From NCBI GenBank assembly GCA_013368315.1, contig JAACJM010000040.1, positions 458,518 through 522,517 of the forward strand: 64,000 nucleotides of DNA, in the 5' to 3' direction. Shown here piece by piece: positions 13,008 through 25,548 of this stretch (position 1 is its first letter; every line of letters starts with the position of its first letter). The notes beneath the pieces are model-generated. The model was given only the letters and a program-made list of their open reading frames with translations, was not told the origin of the DNA and made no database searches. The translations under genes and the position numbers were made by a program. This DNA is from Tetrapyrgos nigripes (taxonomy: Eukaryota; Basidiomycota; Agaricomycetes; Agaricales; Campanellaceae).

Positions 13008-13780
13008 ATTATCCACTTCCCCTAACTCCCCTTCTACACACTTCTAAGCAGTGTACATGCCACCAGGCGCCAAATACGACCATTGTAGAAACATTATCGC
13101 ATGCTGGGCAGCTAGAAATTCCTGTTCTACCGACACCGAGCACGGCGATGGAGGTCAAGGAACAAGCCACTAAGGCATTAACCGACTGCACCATTCAGAG
13201 AGCCTATTGATGTGGCACCGGAGAAAATATCCGTCGCTTTCCGTTGAATGGACTGCATAGAAATGGGCCGAGGCTTCGAGTCCATTCTGTCAAAATGGGT
13301 GACGTACAGTCATCCAAAAAGGGCACCAAGAAGCATCGACAATCGTCCTTTAGTGCTTGAGGGTATCTATCATAAGATTAACACCAGGGACAAAAAGATG
13401 GGTATAAGTATGCCTAAAATTTTTGAATATTTCAGGGAAATTTCAGGCCATGCAGCCAATGTTAGTTCATCCTTTACGAAGCGTATGTACCTTCTCAAAC
13501 CGTAAACATACCAGATACCTACCCAATTCATATGCTTCCTAATGCTATGCCAAAGACACCTCTGGGGACGCGAAAGTCCGGGATACAGGATGACACGTCA
13601 ATAGAGTCAAAATGTTCTTCATCGTTGTCAGTGTCGTTCAGAAGCCGACGGAGTGGTACTGGCTTTCAAGGAAGTCTTAATTGGTCTCAAGACGACCTGG
13701 GTACTTTATCAGCGTATTAAGGGCGTACGACGTGCAGACCTTGATGCCCAGTGAAAAAGGTTTATGCACCATTCACTTGG

Positions 13781-13896
13781 GTTCTCACGGTGGCAGTCAA
13801 CATGTTGACTGCCAGGTGCGCTCTCACGGCGCGTTGACTGCCATGTTGACTGCCAGGGTACACTCCCACGGCCTGTTGACTGCAATGTTGACTGCC
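13781..13896. repeat. Short tandem/palindromic repeat cluster
   Basis: The word gttgactgcc recurs five times, once as its inverse, in three imperfect units of about 38-40 bp, each starting with a ctc(c)cacgg-like phrase. A perfect 22-bp palindrome lies at 13792-13813. Confidence 0.75.
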
Positions 13897-16767
13897 AACA
13901 CTCCGTATTTTCATTCCATAGGCGAATATTTCTTGAGAAAATAGTAGAATCATACTAGAAGGTGCTCCAACCCATTATGGTAGAAATCCAGGTTTTTATG
14001 TAGACTGTATATAGTTCAATCACCCGCATTTATTTCCCAAATGGTATGTACAAGGCTTTAATTCTCTATCTTATCTGAGTCTCTCTATGTGATTCGCTAA
14101 CTGAAGAGATCATTGGCCAGAGCTGCAGCAATGCAGTTTGGTACCAACCTTCTGAGCTTTAGTTTGATGGGTTTTCTTTGTCTTTCTCTCAGGGTTTTTC
14201 TATCATTTATCTATTGTTTTATCTTTGTTCCTTACTGCACTCAGCAGCGCATAGTCACTTTAGTCACCTTTAGCTTATTCTCTTATGACTTGTTTTGTAT
14301 GATATCCATATGAAAAGTCCCTATGAATACTTATATTTATGTATCTACTACAGGAGTTCTGGAATACATGACTTACTCCAGTCTGTCAAGTCCGAGTCGC
14401 AGTAGCATGAACTGTTGGGAAACCTTCCCCTGTTTCACTTCTACTCTTGCTATGCTCGGATATCTCCCAAGAGTCCCTTGATACAGCAAGAGCCTTGTTG
14501 ATACTAGCAATGGAAGTCTTACTTTGTACATTCTTGAGAGCCAGAATATTAAAAAAACAGCCCACAGTGAGTGCCAGCTAAGTATCTAACATTCAAGTTT
14601 TATGCGCGCGGAGATTCTCTTGAAATCTCTCTTTTCCTTTTTTTTTTTCTTTCTTTCCCGTGAAATTTTCGGGCCGGGATACCCAAGGAAATGGTGCATA
14701 AACCGTGAAAAACGACAAGTGTGAAATCTGAAAAAATGTCAAAATTCCTGGCGGATTCTGACTGTTTCTGGCTAGATCATCTGACATAGCAGGGTCGATT
14801 CTGGTCAGAAATTGTCAGAATTGAGCAGACAGTTTGGCTAGCCCGATTTAGGCACCAATGTCGTTACTGGCAAATTTTTGAGGAACCGTTCGATCAGTCT
14901 AACTCGCTTATTCCGCTTGAGTTTTCCGTGACGAGGTGACCTTACCTCAGCGGTCTATCGGAGCGCTGCCACTCTCCTCCGTCGCGTATCATATCATCCC
15001 GGACTTTACATATGTCCAAATTTTTGTCAAGTCCTTCTTTTCGGCAGAAGCCCCCTTCCTCTCGTACCACCACCATCCGGATCCTCGTCGCACTGCAACT
15101 CGCTCTCTCTCTCAAGTTGCCTGCGCTACCAACCAAACTCGACGACTCCTACATCTATTGGCTCTCTTATTCCAGTGAGTCGCTTCATACATGGCTCGTT
15201 TCTCCAGTAATCCCATCGTCGTCACGCCTTTTTGCTATGTGCACCTTCCACACACCCTATTCATATACAGGTGAGTTGTATATTCCTTCTCAGTCTCGCT
15301 TTTGACTCAATTTATGCATACATTAGTTCGCGCGATCGACGTGTTCTCGACGCGTCTTTGCAGGATGTCAGGTATGTGGACCTTCCCTTGGCCTGTAGAT
15401 CACACACATCGTTTTTCATGGTTAGTATGCGCATACACCTCAACTATTTCCATCCTGAAGAAGGCTGTAGGTGGGTTAGGAGAAGAGCTTCAAAGGCGGG
15501 GTCTTCGGGAGGCGTCAGGTGCGTTGCCTCCATAATTTTTGACAGCGTGTCCACACTCTAACGCGTATTCGCAGAAGGACGGTAATCGTTTTCAAGGCAG
15601 GTACGTGAACCCTCCTGTAAAGTGCGTTGCTTGCTGCTTTGACGATGTCTCGGTATACTAATACAAACTGATAGATAAAAGTACTCTCGTCAAGGCGTGG
15701 TTAGGCTTTGCTTGCAGATAGTGGATATGGTGCGTCAACATACTCGAGCTATCTTTCTTCGGACTTCGTAATGGACTTTGTCTGTAAGTGACATTGTATG
15801 TAAGTAAGGTACTGTACACTAGTAGTATGTAGTCAGTGCAGGGCAGATATATTATCAGAAAACAGCGGAAAATGCATGTATACTATTCAAGAATACCAAT
15901 GCATCCTAATTGTTTCCAATCTGCTTATATCTGACGGTTGCCGACTATGTCCAGAACACGTCAGAATTGGGTAAAATGGATGTATCATTTTCTGACCTTT
16001 TCTGACAGACAGTCGAGGGACCAAGACTTCGACTTCCTGGTCGGTGCAGGTCAGAATAAAGCCAATTCCGTCGGAAAACCGCCTTGTCGTTTTTCACTCT
16101 TGATGGCGCGCGGAAATAGTTTTTGTCCAAACGAACCGCCATAGGTGGACTCACACTTGCACCATCGCGCTCTGACCTCTTGCACTTGTAATCCTTACGG
16201 CGACCCGTGCTGCTGCGCAGATGTCTTCTCCCTTAACCAATCCTCGTACAACCATACTTATGTCCAATACTTGAAGTAGTGTCGATGAACCCGTTCTCGG
16301 TGACCTTAACGTGCTACGGAGCAAATCCTGCAGCTCCATGTTCTGGAAAATTGCATCTCTTCTTCGCTTCTGCTATTCTGTATCTGGTCTGCCAGTGTAT
16401 CAAGTGCAAGTGAGATGATGCCTGGTTAGAACAGACTACAAAATTGGGACTCGGTGTATGTAATTAGACTGAAGGCAGGATATATACCGCCCCAGTATCG
16501 TTCGTTCAGTTTTGGTTTGGACAGTTCCTCTGGATGTCCCTCGTTTCATCGAGGAACTTTCTTATATGACTGCAAGCTGGTTGACATTATTAGAGGATAC
16601 CCTTGTATTACATATGTAGTAAGAGTGACAATTTTTATGTACGAGCTGCAGAAAAAGTCCTCCACGCGTGCCGCACGCGTCAATTTTCGCATTCACTGTA
16701 CACGTGAGACGGCAGAATCAACCCTCTTTCCATCCTCTTTCACCTTCCTCCATCTAGCAGAACAGAC
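13897..16767. other. No supportable gene
   Basis: No family is recognisable. The region 14940-15800 has several gt...ag pairs and short frames that could belong to an unrecognised spliced gene or transcript, but no continuous frame convinced me. Two places (14690-14830 and, inverted, 15930-16110) share the word gtgaaaaacgacaag and many ctgacag/tcagaa words, possibly ends of an old repeat. Confidence 0.4.
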
Positions 16768-17836
16768 ATGTCCAAGCCAGGAACCCCAGGGCCCGCGTCA
16801 AACACTCTTCTCCTTCGACGACAGCTCACCGAGCTCACCAAATACCCGGTAGAAGGATTTTCGGCTGGTCTGTGCAAGCATGTACGCCTCTTTAATCACT
16901 GGCTCTAACTGATCATCGACTGCAGGACTTGTGGACGAGAATAATCTATACGAGTGGGAAGTTATGGTTATTGGGTGCGTTAACCATCTTTGATGCTGCA
17001 AATCAATGCTGAATAATGCCCCAAGTCCTCCTGATACTTTGTAGTACGTATGCGCGTGATGGCAAAATTGATTCACGACGGTCTTACTCGTTCTCTTAGT
17101 GAAGGCGGATTCTTCAAGGCTCGCCTGACGTTTCCACCGGAATTCCCTTTGTTGCCTCCCAAGATGAAGTTTATAACCCCGATGTGGCACCCTAACAGTC
17201 AGTACTCGCTTGTTCTTCCCGGTGCCTGTATATGGACAGCGGTTTTCGATGAGGCACGCTGCACGGATTCAGTAACCTGGTCGGCCAGCCGTTTTGGCTG
17301 CGCTAAGACACGTCCCAGATGTCATTCGATGGCTCTATTGTCCTCATAAACCGACCACTACGACCGGCATTGCGCAGAACTGATCCCTTTCTTTCTCTTT
17401 TGAACAGTTTATCCTGATGGTGTTGTTTGCATATCTATCTTGGTGTGTATAGTCTTTGACTGATGTCTCGCCTTACATTACTAATTTTCTCGCCTTTAGC
17501 ATGCTCCTGGAGACGACCAATACGGCTACGAAGACGCCGGAGAAAGATGGATGCCTGTTCATACTGTGGAATCTATCGTGCGTGGAGTCTGATATGTCCA
17601 GTTAGACTGATATCTGAGCTTTTTACAGCTTCTCAGCGTCATATCACTTCTTTCTGCTGATACGCCCAATCTGGACAGCCCAGCAAATGTTGACGCGGCT
17701 AAGGAAGTGCGCAATGATCTTGAAAGTATGCCCGATTTTGGATCGTTTATTTTTCGTGCTCTTACGTCTCAATTCAGGCTACAAGAAGAAGGTTCGACGG
17801 TTGGTTCGCAGAAGTGCTGAAGAAGCGTTTGATTGA
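16768..17836 (+). CDS. Ubiquitin-conjugating enzyme E2, UBE2G1 type
   Basis: A second E2, closer to human UBE2G1 than to Ubc7. The start ATG (16768) gives MSKPGTPGPASN, then LLLRRQLTELTKYPVEGFSAG|LVDENNLYEWEVMVIG. It continues EGGFFKARLTFPPEFPLLPP, KMKFITPMWHPN, the active-site exon YPDGVVCISIL, then GYEDAGERWMPVHTVES and LLSVISLLS. It ends KKVRRLVRRSAEEAFD. The catalytic cysteine (VVCISIL) and the HPN motif are present, and the extended acidic loop (APGDDQYGYEDAGERW) is typical of the UBE2G/CDC34 branch. One intron (about 17197-17407) is unusually long for this genome. The gene lies about 220 bp upstream of the SNF2 gene on the same strand. Confidence 0.9.
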
Positions 17837-18054
17837 TGCACCTCTGTTCAATCCTTGTCCTTGTTATCATTTATACATAGTCATTGCTGTACGACGAGTA
17901 GTCGCTGCCTGAAGATAGTAATAGTACTCATAACCATTACGAAGCTTTTCGGGGTTGCCAAGTTAGGAATAGGGGCGGAGCCGACGCACACGTGATCCAC
18001 CGCGTAAGTCAGAACCGTGACCTCAGAGTCATTGTTCTTTGCTTCCCTACTCTC

Positions 18055-21000
18055 ATGTCAAAAACCCAGAAGAAATCAGCATACAGTAAACGTATGTCCT
18101 CTTCAAATCTTCATGTCTATATATTCAGCTATTCTATAGGAAACGAAGCGTCTATTCCAGCGCCAATTCTCGGTACGTCTCAATATAGGAGTCGCGTTCC
18201 AGAAACTTATTACAGTAACAGAACTTGACTCTGACCCAGACTTCAATGGCGGCGAATACACCTACGAGATCAAGAAAAAGGGCAAGAAGGCTCAGAAACG
18301 CAAACCTCAGCAGACAAAAGGTCGCAAGAGAAAACGTGAAGAGTCTGACGATTCGGATTATGACGAACCAGAGAGGACGACGAAAAGTATGTCCTCGTCG
18401 TTTCTTTGTTAGCGAATCATCTGACAATAATTTAGCCTTGCGCGGCCCACAGATAGAGGTTTACCCAAACCTCTTAGCAAAGTATTTCGGTAAGGCCAGA
18501 CTCATTTCCATTGGGAAGAAGAGTAACGGAATTTATATGCAGGTCGATCAATGATTCCTACTCAGGCTGATGATGGAGAAGAAGGTGACGATGAGATGGA
18601 GGTAGATGATGATGATGATGACGACGAACCCATAGCCGGGAGTGACGGCGTGGAAGTAAGAGAAGAGATCGCCACACGACCTCAAAAACGCTGCTTGTAC
18701 TCATGCAACAACGAACGGAACACGCCAAGTCGAAGCAGACCTCTAATGCTCAATCTGCTGCTGCTGAAGACTCAGTCACAGGTGACGATTCCATAAAAAC
18801 CATTACCTGCAGTTATCTTAACTATACGCCTGTAGAATCTGACTCTGCGCCCCAGGTCAATGACAATTCGGTTACTCAACCTTCGTCCGACACGTCGGTG
18901 ACGGAGCCGGAAACAGATGAGGAGAATTGGAGAACAGTCAAGAAGGCTCCCCAAAATGACGAGGACTCAGTGACTGAATCCGAATCCGACCCGGAAGATT
19001 TCTTGGTGTGCCTTTTTTTCAATACCTCTGTTGTCCTAGACTCATTCCAGCCTTTTCATCTGTATAGCCGACCAAGCCTGGATTCCCATTATCTCCTGGC
19101 CAAAAGCCGCTCAGATCAATGATTTTGGACGAAGTATTGAACATCCGAGTCCCGGGTTCCATCAACACTTACCTTAGAGACTATCAGCGAGAAGGAGTGA
19201 AGTTCTTTTATGAAAGATATAAGGAAGGCAGGGGAAGTCTCCTCGGAGACGATATGGGCCTTGTGAGTATTTCTTGCTCTGGTTTAAACCCTATACTGAA
19301 GATCTTTAGGGCAAGTTGAACCTCTTGATTTACACAATACACGCCGCTAAAGATAATTTACAGGGAAAACCATCCAGATCATTTCGTTCCTATCTGCCAT
19401 TATGAAGAAAACGGGCACCTCTTCGGACGAGAATCGACGACACGACAAGGTCTCCCAACTCATGGACGGGAAAGATTGGAAGAAGAACAGGTCATTACCT
19501 CCTGCCAACGAGTTTTGGCCCACATGCCTCATCATAGCGCCTAGTAGCGTAGTAGGAAACTGGGAAAGAGAATTTGACACAGTGAGTCGCTAATGTAACC
19601 TGCGGTGTGTTCTTTTTTCTGACGTTCTGTAGTGGGGCTATTTCGAGATTGGATGCTACATTGGCCCACGCCAAGAGCGAGAAGTGGTGCTCAAAGATTT
19701 TCGCTACGGCAGGCTAGATGTTGGTACGTCCTGACATCATCTATTCTATGTTACCCATTTTTACATGAGGACAGTTATCACCAGCTTTGATCTGGCGGCT
19801 CGAGATATTGAGCAACTCTGTGACCTTCATTGGTCATGTATCATTATCGATGAAGTACATCGCATAAAGAATGATAAAAGCAAAGGAGCCCAGGCCTTTT
19901 CAAAATTTACTTGTTTGCGTCGCTATGGCCTGACTGGAACCGCCATTCAAAATTCGTATGACGAATTATGGGCGATTGCAAATTGGACCACTCCAGGTCT
20001 CTTGGGCCGAGGAAAAGAGTGGAAGCAATTTGTATCGAAACCTCTACGCGTAGGGCAATCCTCCAAAGCTTCTGAGGACCAGAGGTCTAAGGTATTGGTA
20101 AGGCATCTTGTATATGCCCTCGATTCTCTGCTCACGACGTTGTAGCACATTGCATCCACTTTACAAAAGGACATTCTGCCGGTCTTTTTCTTGCGTAGGT
20201 AAGGACTTGTGTTTTGCGAGCGAATGGCCGAGCACTGATCCACATACATCTGTCAGGACCAAGGACCTTATTAAAGATCAGGTAGTTATAATCGGTCGGT
20301 CTTATCTGCGCACTATGCTCACAACGCAAGTAGCTTCCTCAGAAAATTGATCAGATCGTCTTTTGTCCCTTGGCAAAGAAACAGCGTAGCGCATACAAGC
20401 GTATCCTGCAGATTCCAGAGGTCTTGGAATTGATTGCTAAAGATGATCCTTGCGAATGCGGCTCTGGGAAAAAGTATGCTAGCTCAACTGATGTTCTATT
20501 CGATACGCTGAACTCTTTTCTAGGAGGAAGAAGTGCTGTTCTCCCTGGAGGAAGGATATTGATGGCGCGGCACTTTTACGATATATGTCTATACTCCTTC
20601 AGCTGTCGAACCATCTAGCGTTGATCCTGCCAGGTTTGTGCGACCTCCTTCCGAGATTACGCTAGCTGACCCCATATCTGTTTAGGAGCCCCGACAGATA
20701 CCGACGAACAGGTAAATGTTAGCACCAATCGCATACTAAAAGTAGCTGACAGCTTCGAAATGTAGCATGAACGATATCGGGCTTTGGCTAGAGACATCTT
20801 TCCCAAGGGTCCCCCAGTATATGGGACGGCTGTTTTAGCTCCCGACTTTTGTGGAAAGTGGACGGTTGGTCACCTGTCTGTCTCATTAAGTTTCTTGAGC
20901 TCAACAGCTTCATAGGTTCTGGACTCTCTTCTGCACGAGTGGCGCCAAGATCGCAGCAACAAAGTACTGATTTTCTCAAAGTCCGTGAAGCTTCTTAACA

Positions 21001-22691
21001 TGCTCGAATTTCACATTCAGAAATGTAAGTCTCAGTAAAGACCTGTAGACACCAGGGCTAATAGATCACCTTGTAGCCTTCCGAAATGTCAGGTTGGACG
21101 GCGCCACTCCCCAACATCAAAGTGCGTTTTTCTCCTTCAGGAAGATGGCCTATCTAAAATTTTGTATAGGAATGGCACTCGTTGATAAATTCCAGACTGA
21201 CCCGGAAGTTTTCATATTCCTTATCTCGACTCTTGCCGGTGGGACAGGGCTGAATCTCACCAGTGAGCCATCTATTTGGTTTTTCTATAGCTCGTTTAAC
21301 ATCACCGCCCCGCAGGTGCCAACAAAGTCGTAGTCTTTGGTCAGTATCTTCCATTCTTGACGTGTCCAAGGAGCTAACGTTCTGTGTCGTCTAGATCCTC
21401 ACTGGAGTAAGTCATCGTTGTCTTTGGTTGCACTTTCACTGACTGTATAACAGATCCTGCGCACGACCTGCAAGCCATGGACAGAGCCTTCCGCATTGGT
21501 CAAACCCGAGATGTGCACGTCTTTCGTCTACTGGGCGCAGGTGCCCTTGAAGAGCTTATCTATGCCCGTCAAATATACAAGCAGCAGCAGATGGCGATTG
21601 GTTACAATGCCAGTTTTCAGACAAGGTGTGTGTGCATGCTGCTGTTTTTTTTTTTTGAGCTTTCAATCAACCTGTGTCAACCTTTTATTGCAGGTACTTT
21701 GAAGGTGTTCAAAATGACCCGACGAGAAAAGGAGAACTATTTGGGATCCAGAACATTCTCAAGCTCCACGAAGGCATGGCGACGAAGGAAGCGGTGGGTA
21801 GCCATGATGCAATCCTAATGGGTTGACTGACAATTTTGTAGATCGAGAAAGCTCAAACGTCCGAACTGACTTGGGCACTGTCCAACATGACCGCCAGTTC
21901 CTCGTACAAGGGCGACCAGCTCGCGGAGCCGGATAGCAAGAGTGGAGACGACGTAGGCCGGTTTCTTATCATTGGCAGAGACGTTACTGACATTTCTGGG
22001 GCTTTCAGATGCTTGGACTGCAAGCTCTGATGTTTGACGACGATGTGCCTCAAGCCGAAAACGAGCGAGAAAGCGAGGTTTATAAAGTCTTGAATTCGAT
22101 GTACACCCATAGGAACGATGCTCTTATCGCCCCTAGTCGTGTTGAGGCTGAGCGAGCAAAGGCGATACGACTCAAGGTTAGTTTTTACTCGCTTCAATGC
22201 ATGAATTTGCTGCAGCGATAACTGACACATTCCCGTGACTACTACAGAACAAGGGCCCACCAAGACAGAGAGCTCGCAAGTCTGATAATGCAGCCAACAC
22301 GTCCATATCCTCAGAGCCCAATGAAAGTCCTCATGTGTGGCCTCCCGTCAGGTCACATCATAAACGGAAGAAGCCAGATCCAGAACAACTGTGGGTTTGA
22401 GTTTTCTCTTCTCTTCTTTACGCTGACGCTACCCGTCCTGTAGAATGCGAGCACGTCTAAGAGCCCTGATCAAGCTACGCAGGATCAAAAGTGAAGCGGA
22501 TTTACCTAGGGTTGCGCAAGAGTTGTGAGTGTCAATCACGATATATATGGTTCAAGATGGATGCTCACGTTGAAAATAGTGCACAACACTCTCCGAAGGA
22601 GCAAGAGGAGATGATTGGTATTCTGGATGGCGTTATGAAGGGTCTTGAAGATGAGGGTTCGGAGATGGAGATGGATGAGGACGAAAATTGA
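18055..22691 (+). CDS. SNF2-family DNA-dependent ATPase, ERCC6L2-like (array copy E1)
   Basis: A Snf2/Rad54-superfamily translocase closest in layout to ERCC6L2, a protein linked to DNA repair. Start ATG 18055 ([12 protein letters not shown]). The N-terminus is basic then very acidic. The first RecA lobe has [15 protein letters not shown], the Walker A exon junction [19 protein letters not shown] (Walker B as DEVH) and LTGTAIQN. A cysteine cluster [13 protein letters not shown] (about 20449-20545) is a hallmark of this subfamily. The second lobe has [27 protein letters not shown] and the arginine-finger region [15 protein letters not shown], followed by [15 protein letters not shown]. The tail ends in acidic EMEMDEDEN. 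About 25 short introns join without a stop if gtaagagaag at about 18655 is a donor. That site must be used, otherwise a 1-base difference from copy E2 shifts the frame. I judge it functional. Confidence 0.88.
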
Positions 22692-23163
22692 GTGATGGAC
22701 CCAACGGTTTCTTTCTTCTTTGGATTTGGATTTCTCGATGTTGATTCCTTTTCATGGACCTTGCATTCTTGCTTTTGACTTTTTGCATTGTGCATTTGGC
22801 TTGTAAATTATTCATATCATCGTCGTGGTCCATACGCATATTGTTCTGTTGCATTACCCATGTTGTATTGTTCTTGTTGTACCTACTCCGATTAATTGTC
22901 GTCCTGTTGTTGTGAACATAGTAGCTATATGTATCGCTTTCCTCGTTGTCCGGTCCATTTTTCACCGTCTAGCGTTGACGAAGTACGTCGTAACACTAAC
23001 AGCTTCACAACTTTCCGACTTTGAATTCGAACATGAGTAGGCCAGCAACCTCAACCGTTACAAAGACTCTTCAAACAGATTCTTTTCTCGCTCAGGTCCC
23101 GAGACATTCAGACAACGAGGGAAGAGCCTCAAGCCGTGCACTTGAGTGCCATGAGGGTGGTTG
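22692..23163. other. Spacer between E1 and P1
   Basis: Pyrimidine-rich 3' flank of the SNF2 gene and upstream region of the first peroxin copy. The same stretch, with short deletions, follows E2 at 34964-35421. No gene is visible. Confidence 0.6.
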
Positions 23164-23182
23164 ACGCGTCGAAGAAACGCGT
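23164..23182. promoter_or_regulatory. Paired ACGCGT boxes before P1
   Basis: The word acgcgtcgaagaaacgcgt carries two ACGCGT hexamers separated by 7 bp, 11 bp before the ATG at 23194. ACGCGT is the MluI cell-cycle box bound by MBF-type factors in other fungi. Use as such here is inference. Confidence 0.45.
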
Positions 23183-23193
23183 ATTAACTAATC

Positions 23194-25548
23194 ATGGCGA
23201 CCCTTTCGTATGTGCGAATACCATCTACTGCAAAGAGACAAGACGCAAAGAGACAACAAACATCATTACCGTCCAATCCACCCAATCTCTCCCAACATCC
23301 TTTGCCATCCTTCCCCAACTCCTGCTCTCGTCTTCCGTCCCATCTGAAGATGCAGGCTACAACCCTCGTCGCAAACGCACCAAAGCAGTCTTGTTATCCA
23401 ATAAAGACCCTCTTTCCATCCAGATCACTACTATCAACTTTAAAGCGCTTCGTAGACCGCGTAAGGGGGTTGTTTTAAGCAGAAGAGTTGATGACATGGA
23501 AGAAGGGATCCAAACCCACTACTGCGCTGCTCTGCGTCTATGCGTTTATATGCACGTTTCCACAAGTCTTGTTTGTTCTGCCATTGGTGATACTGGCGTG
23601 CATTATGCTTTCTACCGCCCACATCCCCCGACGTCATCTACCACCCCCAGCGGTGTCGTTTGCTCCTCCGTCTCCACTCAAGACACCTCTCCTCCACCCA
23701 CAGACGATAGTGTAGACTATCAAGGAAACCTCCAAGCTATACAGAATCTTATGGGTTTACACGCGGATACTCATGCAGCCATTACACCCATACTATCCAG
23801 ACTATCTCTATCCTCTCCTATATCCACAACAGTCCTCACCATCCTAGCTCTCCTTATACCTTGAATCCTATTCCTCTCTCCGTTTATACCAACCCGGTTA
23901 ATCGCCTTTTTTGGCGTTGCATTACCCGTATTATCATCCAATCCACATTTATCCTCACTATTCCTTCAACTTCAGCACCACGTCGCTTCTAATCTTCGTC
24001 CCAACTATCTCTGGACATGGTCTCCTTCCCCAACACCTACACTAACCCTCCCAATTCCCCGTCCTCTTGCTTTATTTTTCCCAAATCGCTCACTTCCTCT
24101 CAAACCCGTCCCTCTGACCCCGAGGTCTTTCTTCCCTCAACATATCCCGACTTCCATTACCCAGATATCTTTTAGATTCTGCCCAAGACCATTCATCACG
24201 GTCAATGTATCTTTACCGAGTTCTCACTTGGGAGCATCGGGGTTGATAAATCGCCTCAAATCTCTTGCTATCCTCGCTCTCTCTACGAATTCGTTAACAG
24301 ATCGAATTCGGAATGCAGAATTACGAGAGGTCGAGTTGTGGGAGAATGAGAGGTGTGATTCACAGACGGCGACGAGGTTTGGTAGTGTGCTTGCAGCTGC
24401 GAATGCGGTACAAGACGCCAACGCCACCGCTACATCGACTTCGAGAATTGGACGTAAACTCTCAGAGTCGTTCACTTTTTCGTCTTCGCCGTCTACTTCT
24501 CCAACCGTCAAGAAAGCGAAGAAAGCGGCTAAATCTAATACCAACACCCACCCCGCTCGGACACAGACACGCAACGCTTTATTAGAAACTCTCGCACTAC
24601 TACCCCCCTTTGCGCTTATACCCCCGTTGCCGGCTAGTGCGATGGGGGATTTGATTGAGGAGGGAGGTGCAGAGACAGAGACGTCGCGCGAGTTTGAACA
24701 GAAAGAGCACAAGGAGAACCAGAGCCACAAACGTCCATCGTTATCAATGTTATCACCTAAACGCACTTTTTCTTCTTCATCTTCTTCTCACATAAACCCT
24801 ATCCCGTCTTCTTCGTCTTCGGCCAACCACATAAACTCCATATCCCCAGAAATAACCCAAGCCATCCAAACGTTTAAAAAAGGCTTTTCAAAATCAAACC
24901 TTGGAACTGAAAGAGCACCGTGGACAAGGGGAAGAGATGGGTTTGGGGGGATTAATCCGTTGGGGGTTGGGTTTGCTTCGGGGAGTGGGAGTGGGGGTGG
25001 GGGTATGGGTACGGGAGGTACGGGTAGTATGGGTATCTGTCAATGTTGATGTTGGTTTTTCGTTTGGGGGAAGGGGGGAAGTGGTGTTGGTGGGGTTAAC
25101 GATGAAGACGAAGACCAAGGATGGATGTGTGGTGGTGATGAAGGTGGGTTTGGTTCTTAATCTTTTTCTTTTCGTTTTCGTCTGTTTTTTCGAACTATCG
25201 GTCTTTTCATTTCTCTCTCTGTCGCCCCGACTGCAGCCGTCACCCGATACAATCGTCGATGGCACTTTTTACCTTTTACTTGCCACTTACCATTTTGCTG
25301 GTTGACTTGCCGTGTTTTTATTTTGCATATTTTGATTGTCTAACTCGACACGACACTGACGAAACACCTTTTCCCCCTCGTTGTCTCGCTTCGACTCCAA
25401 CCTTCGGTTTTAAATTATACATGTAGACGGCTTCATCTACACAAACGACGCGTGGCAAAATCCTTCTCCTACACCCTACCCTGGGTCTGTGACGAGGAAA
25501 AAGTGGGTTCGGAGGATTTGGTGGGATGAGAGGGAGGGGGGGAAGTGA
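23194..25548 (+). pseudogene. Pex24/dysferlin-domain peroxin, copy P1 (broken)
   Basis: Remnant of an integral peroxisomal membrane peroxin (Pex24p/Pex30-32 type, dysferlin-like domain). It keeps the start MATLSYVRIPSTAKR, the hydrophobic stretch YAFICTFPQVLFVLPLV, the family phrase YQGNLQAIQNLMGLHADTH, a second membrane region and the DysF phrases EVELWENER and SNLGTERAPWTRGRDGFGG. It is broken in several ways. Bases present in P2 that encode WFQDTAEE are missing, which creates a TAA after the GGLF equivalent. A TGA sits at about 23863, where P2 and P4 have TCA. A large deletion near 25030 removes the exon with GWKFIETEDW. The last exon (about 25428-25548) survives. The frame near the N-terminus is not resolved. 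Confidence 0.85.

Noticed and set aside
14113..14313. Hydrophobic 66-codon frame as a small membrane protein
   Set aside because: AT- and T-rich DNA readily gives Phe/Leu/Ser runs. There is no support from splice sites or family.
21140..21175. One-base difference between E1 and E2 (ctaaaattttg against ctaaattttg), first read as a frameshift
   Set aside because: The base falls inside an intron (gtgcgtttt to ttgtatag). After splicing both copies read [14 protein letters not shown].
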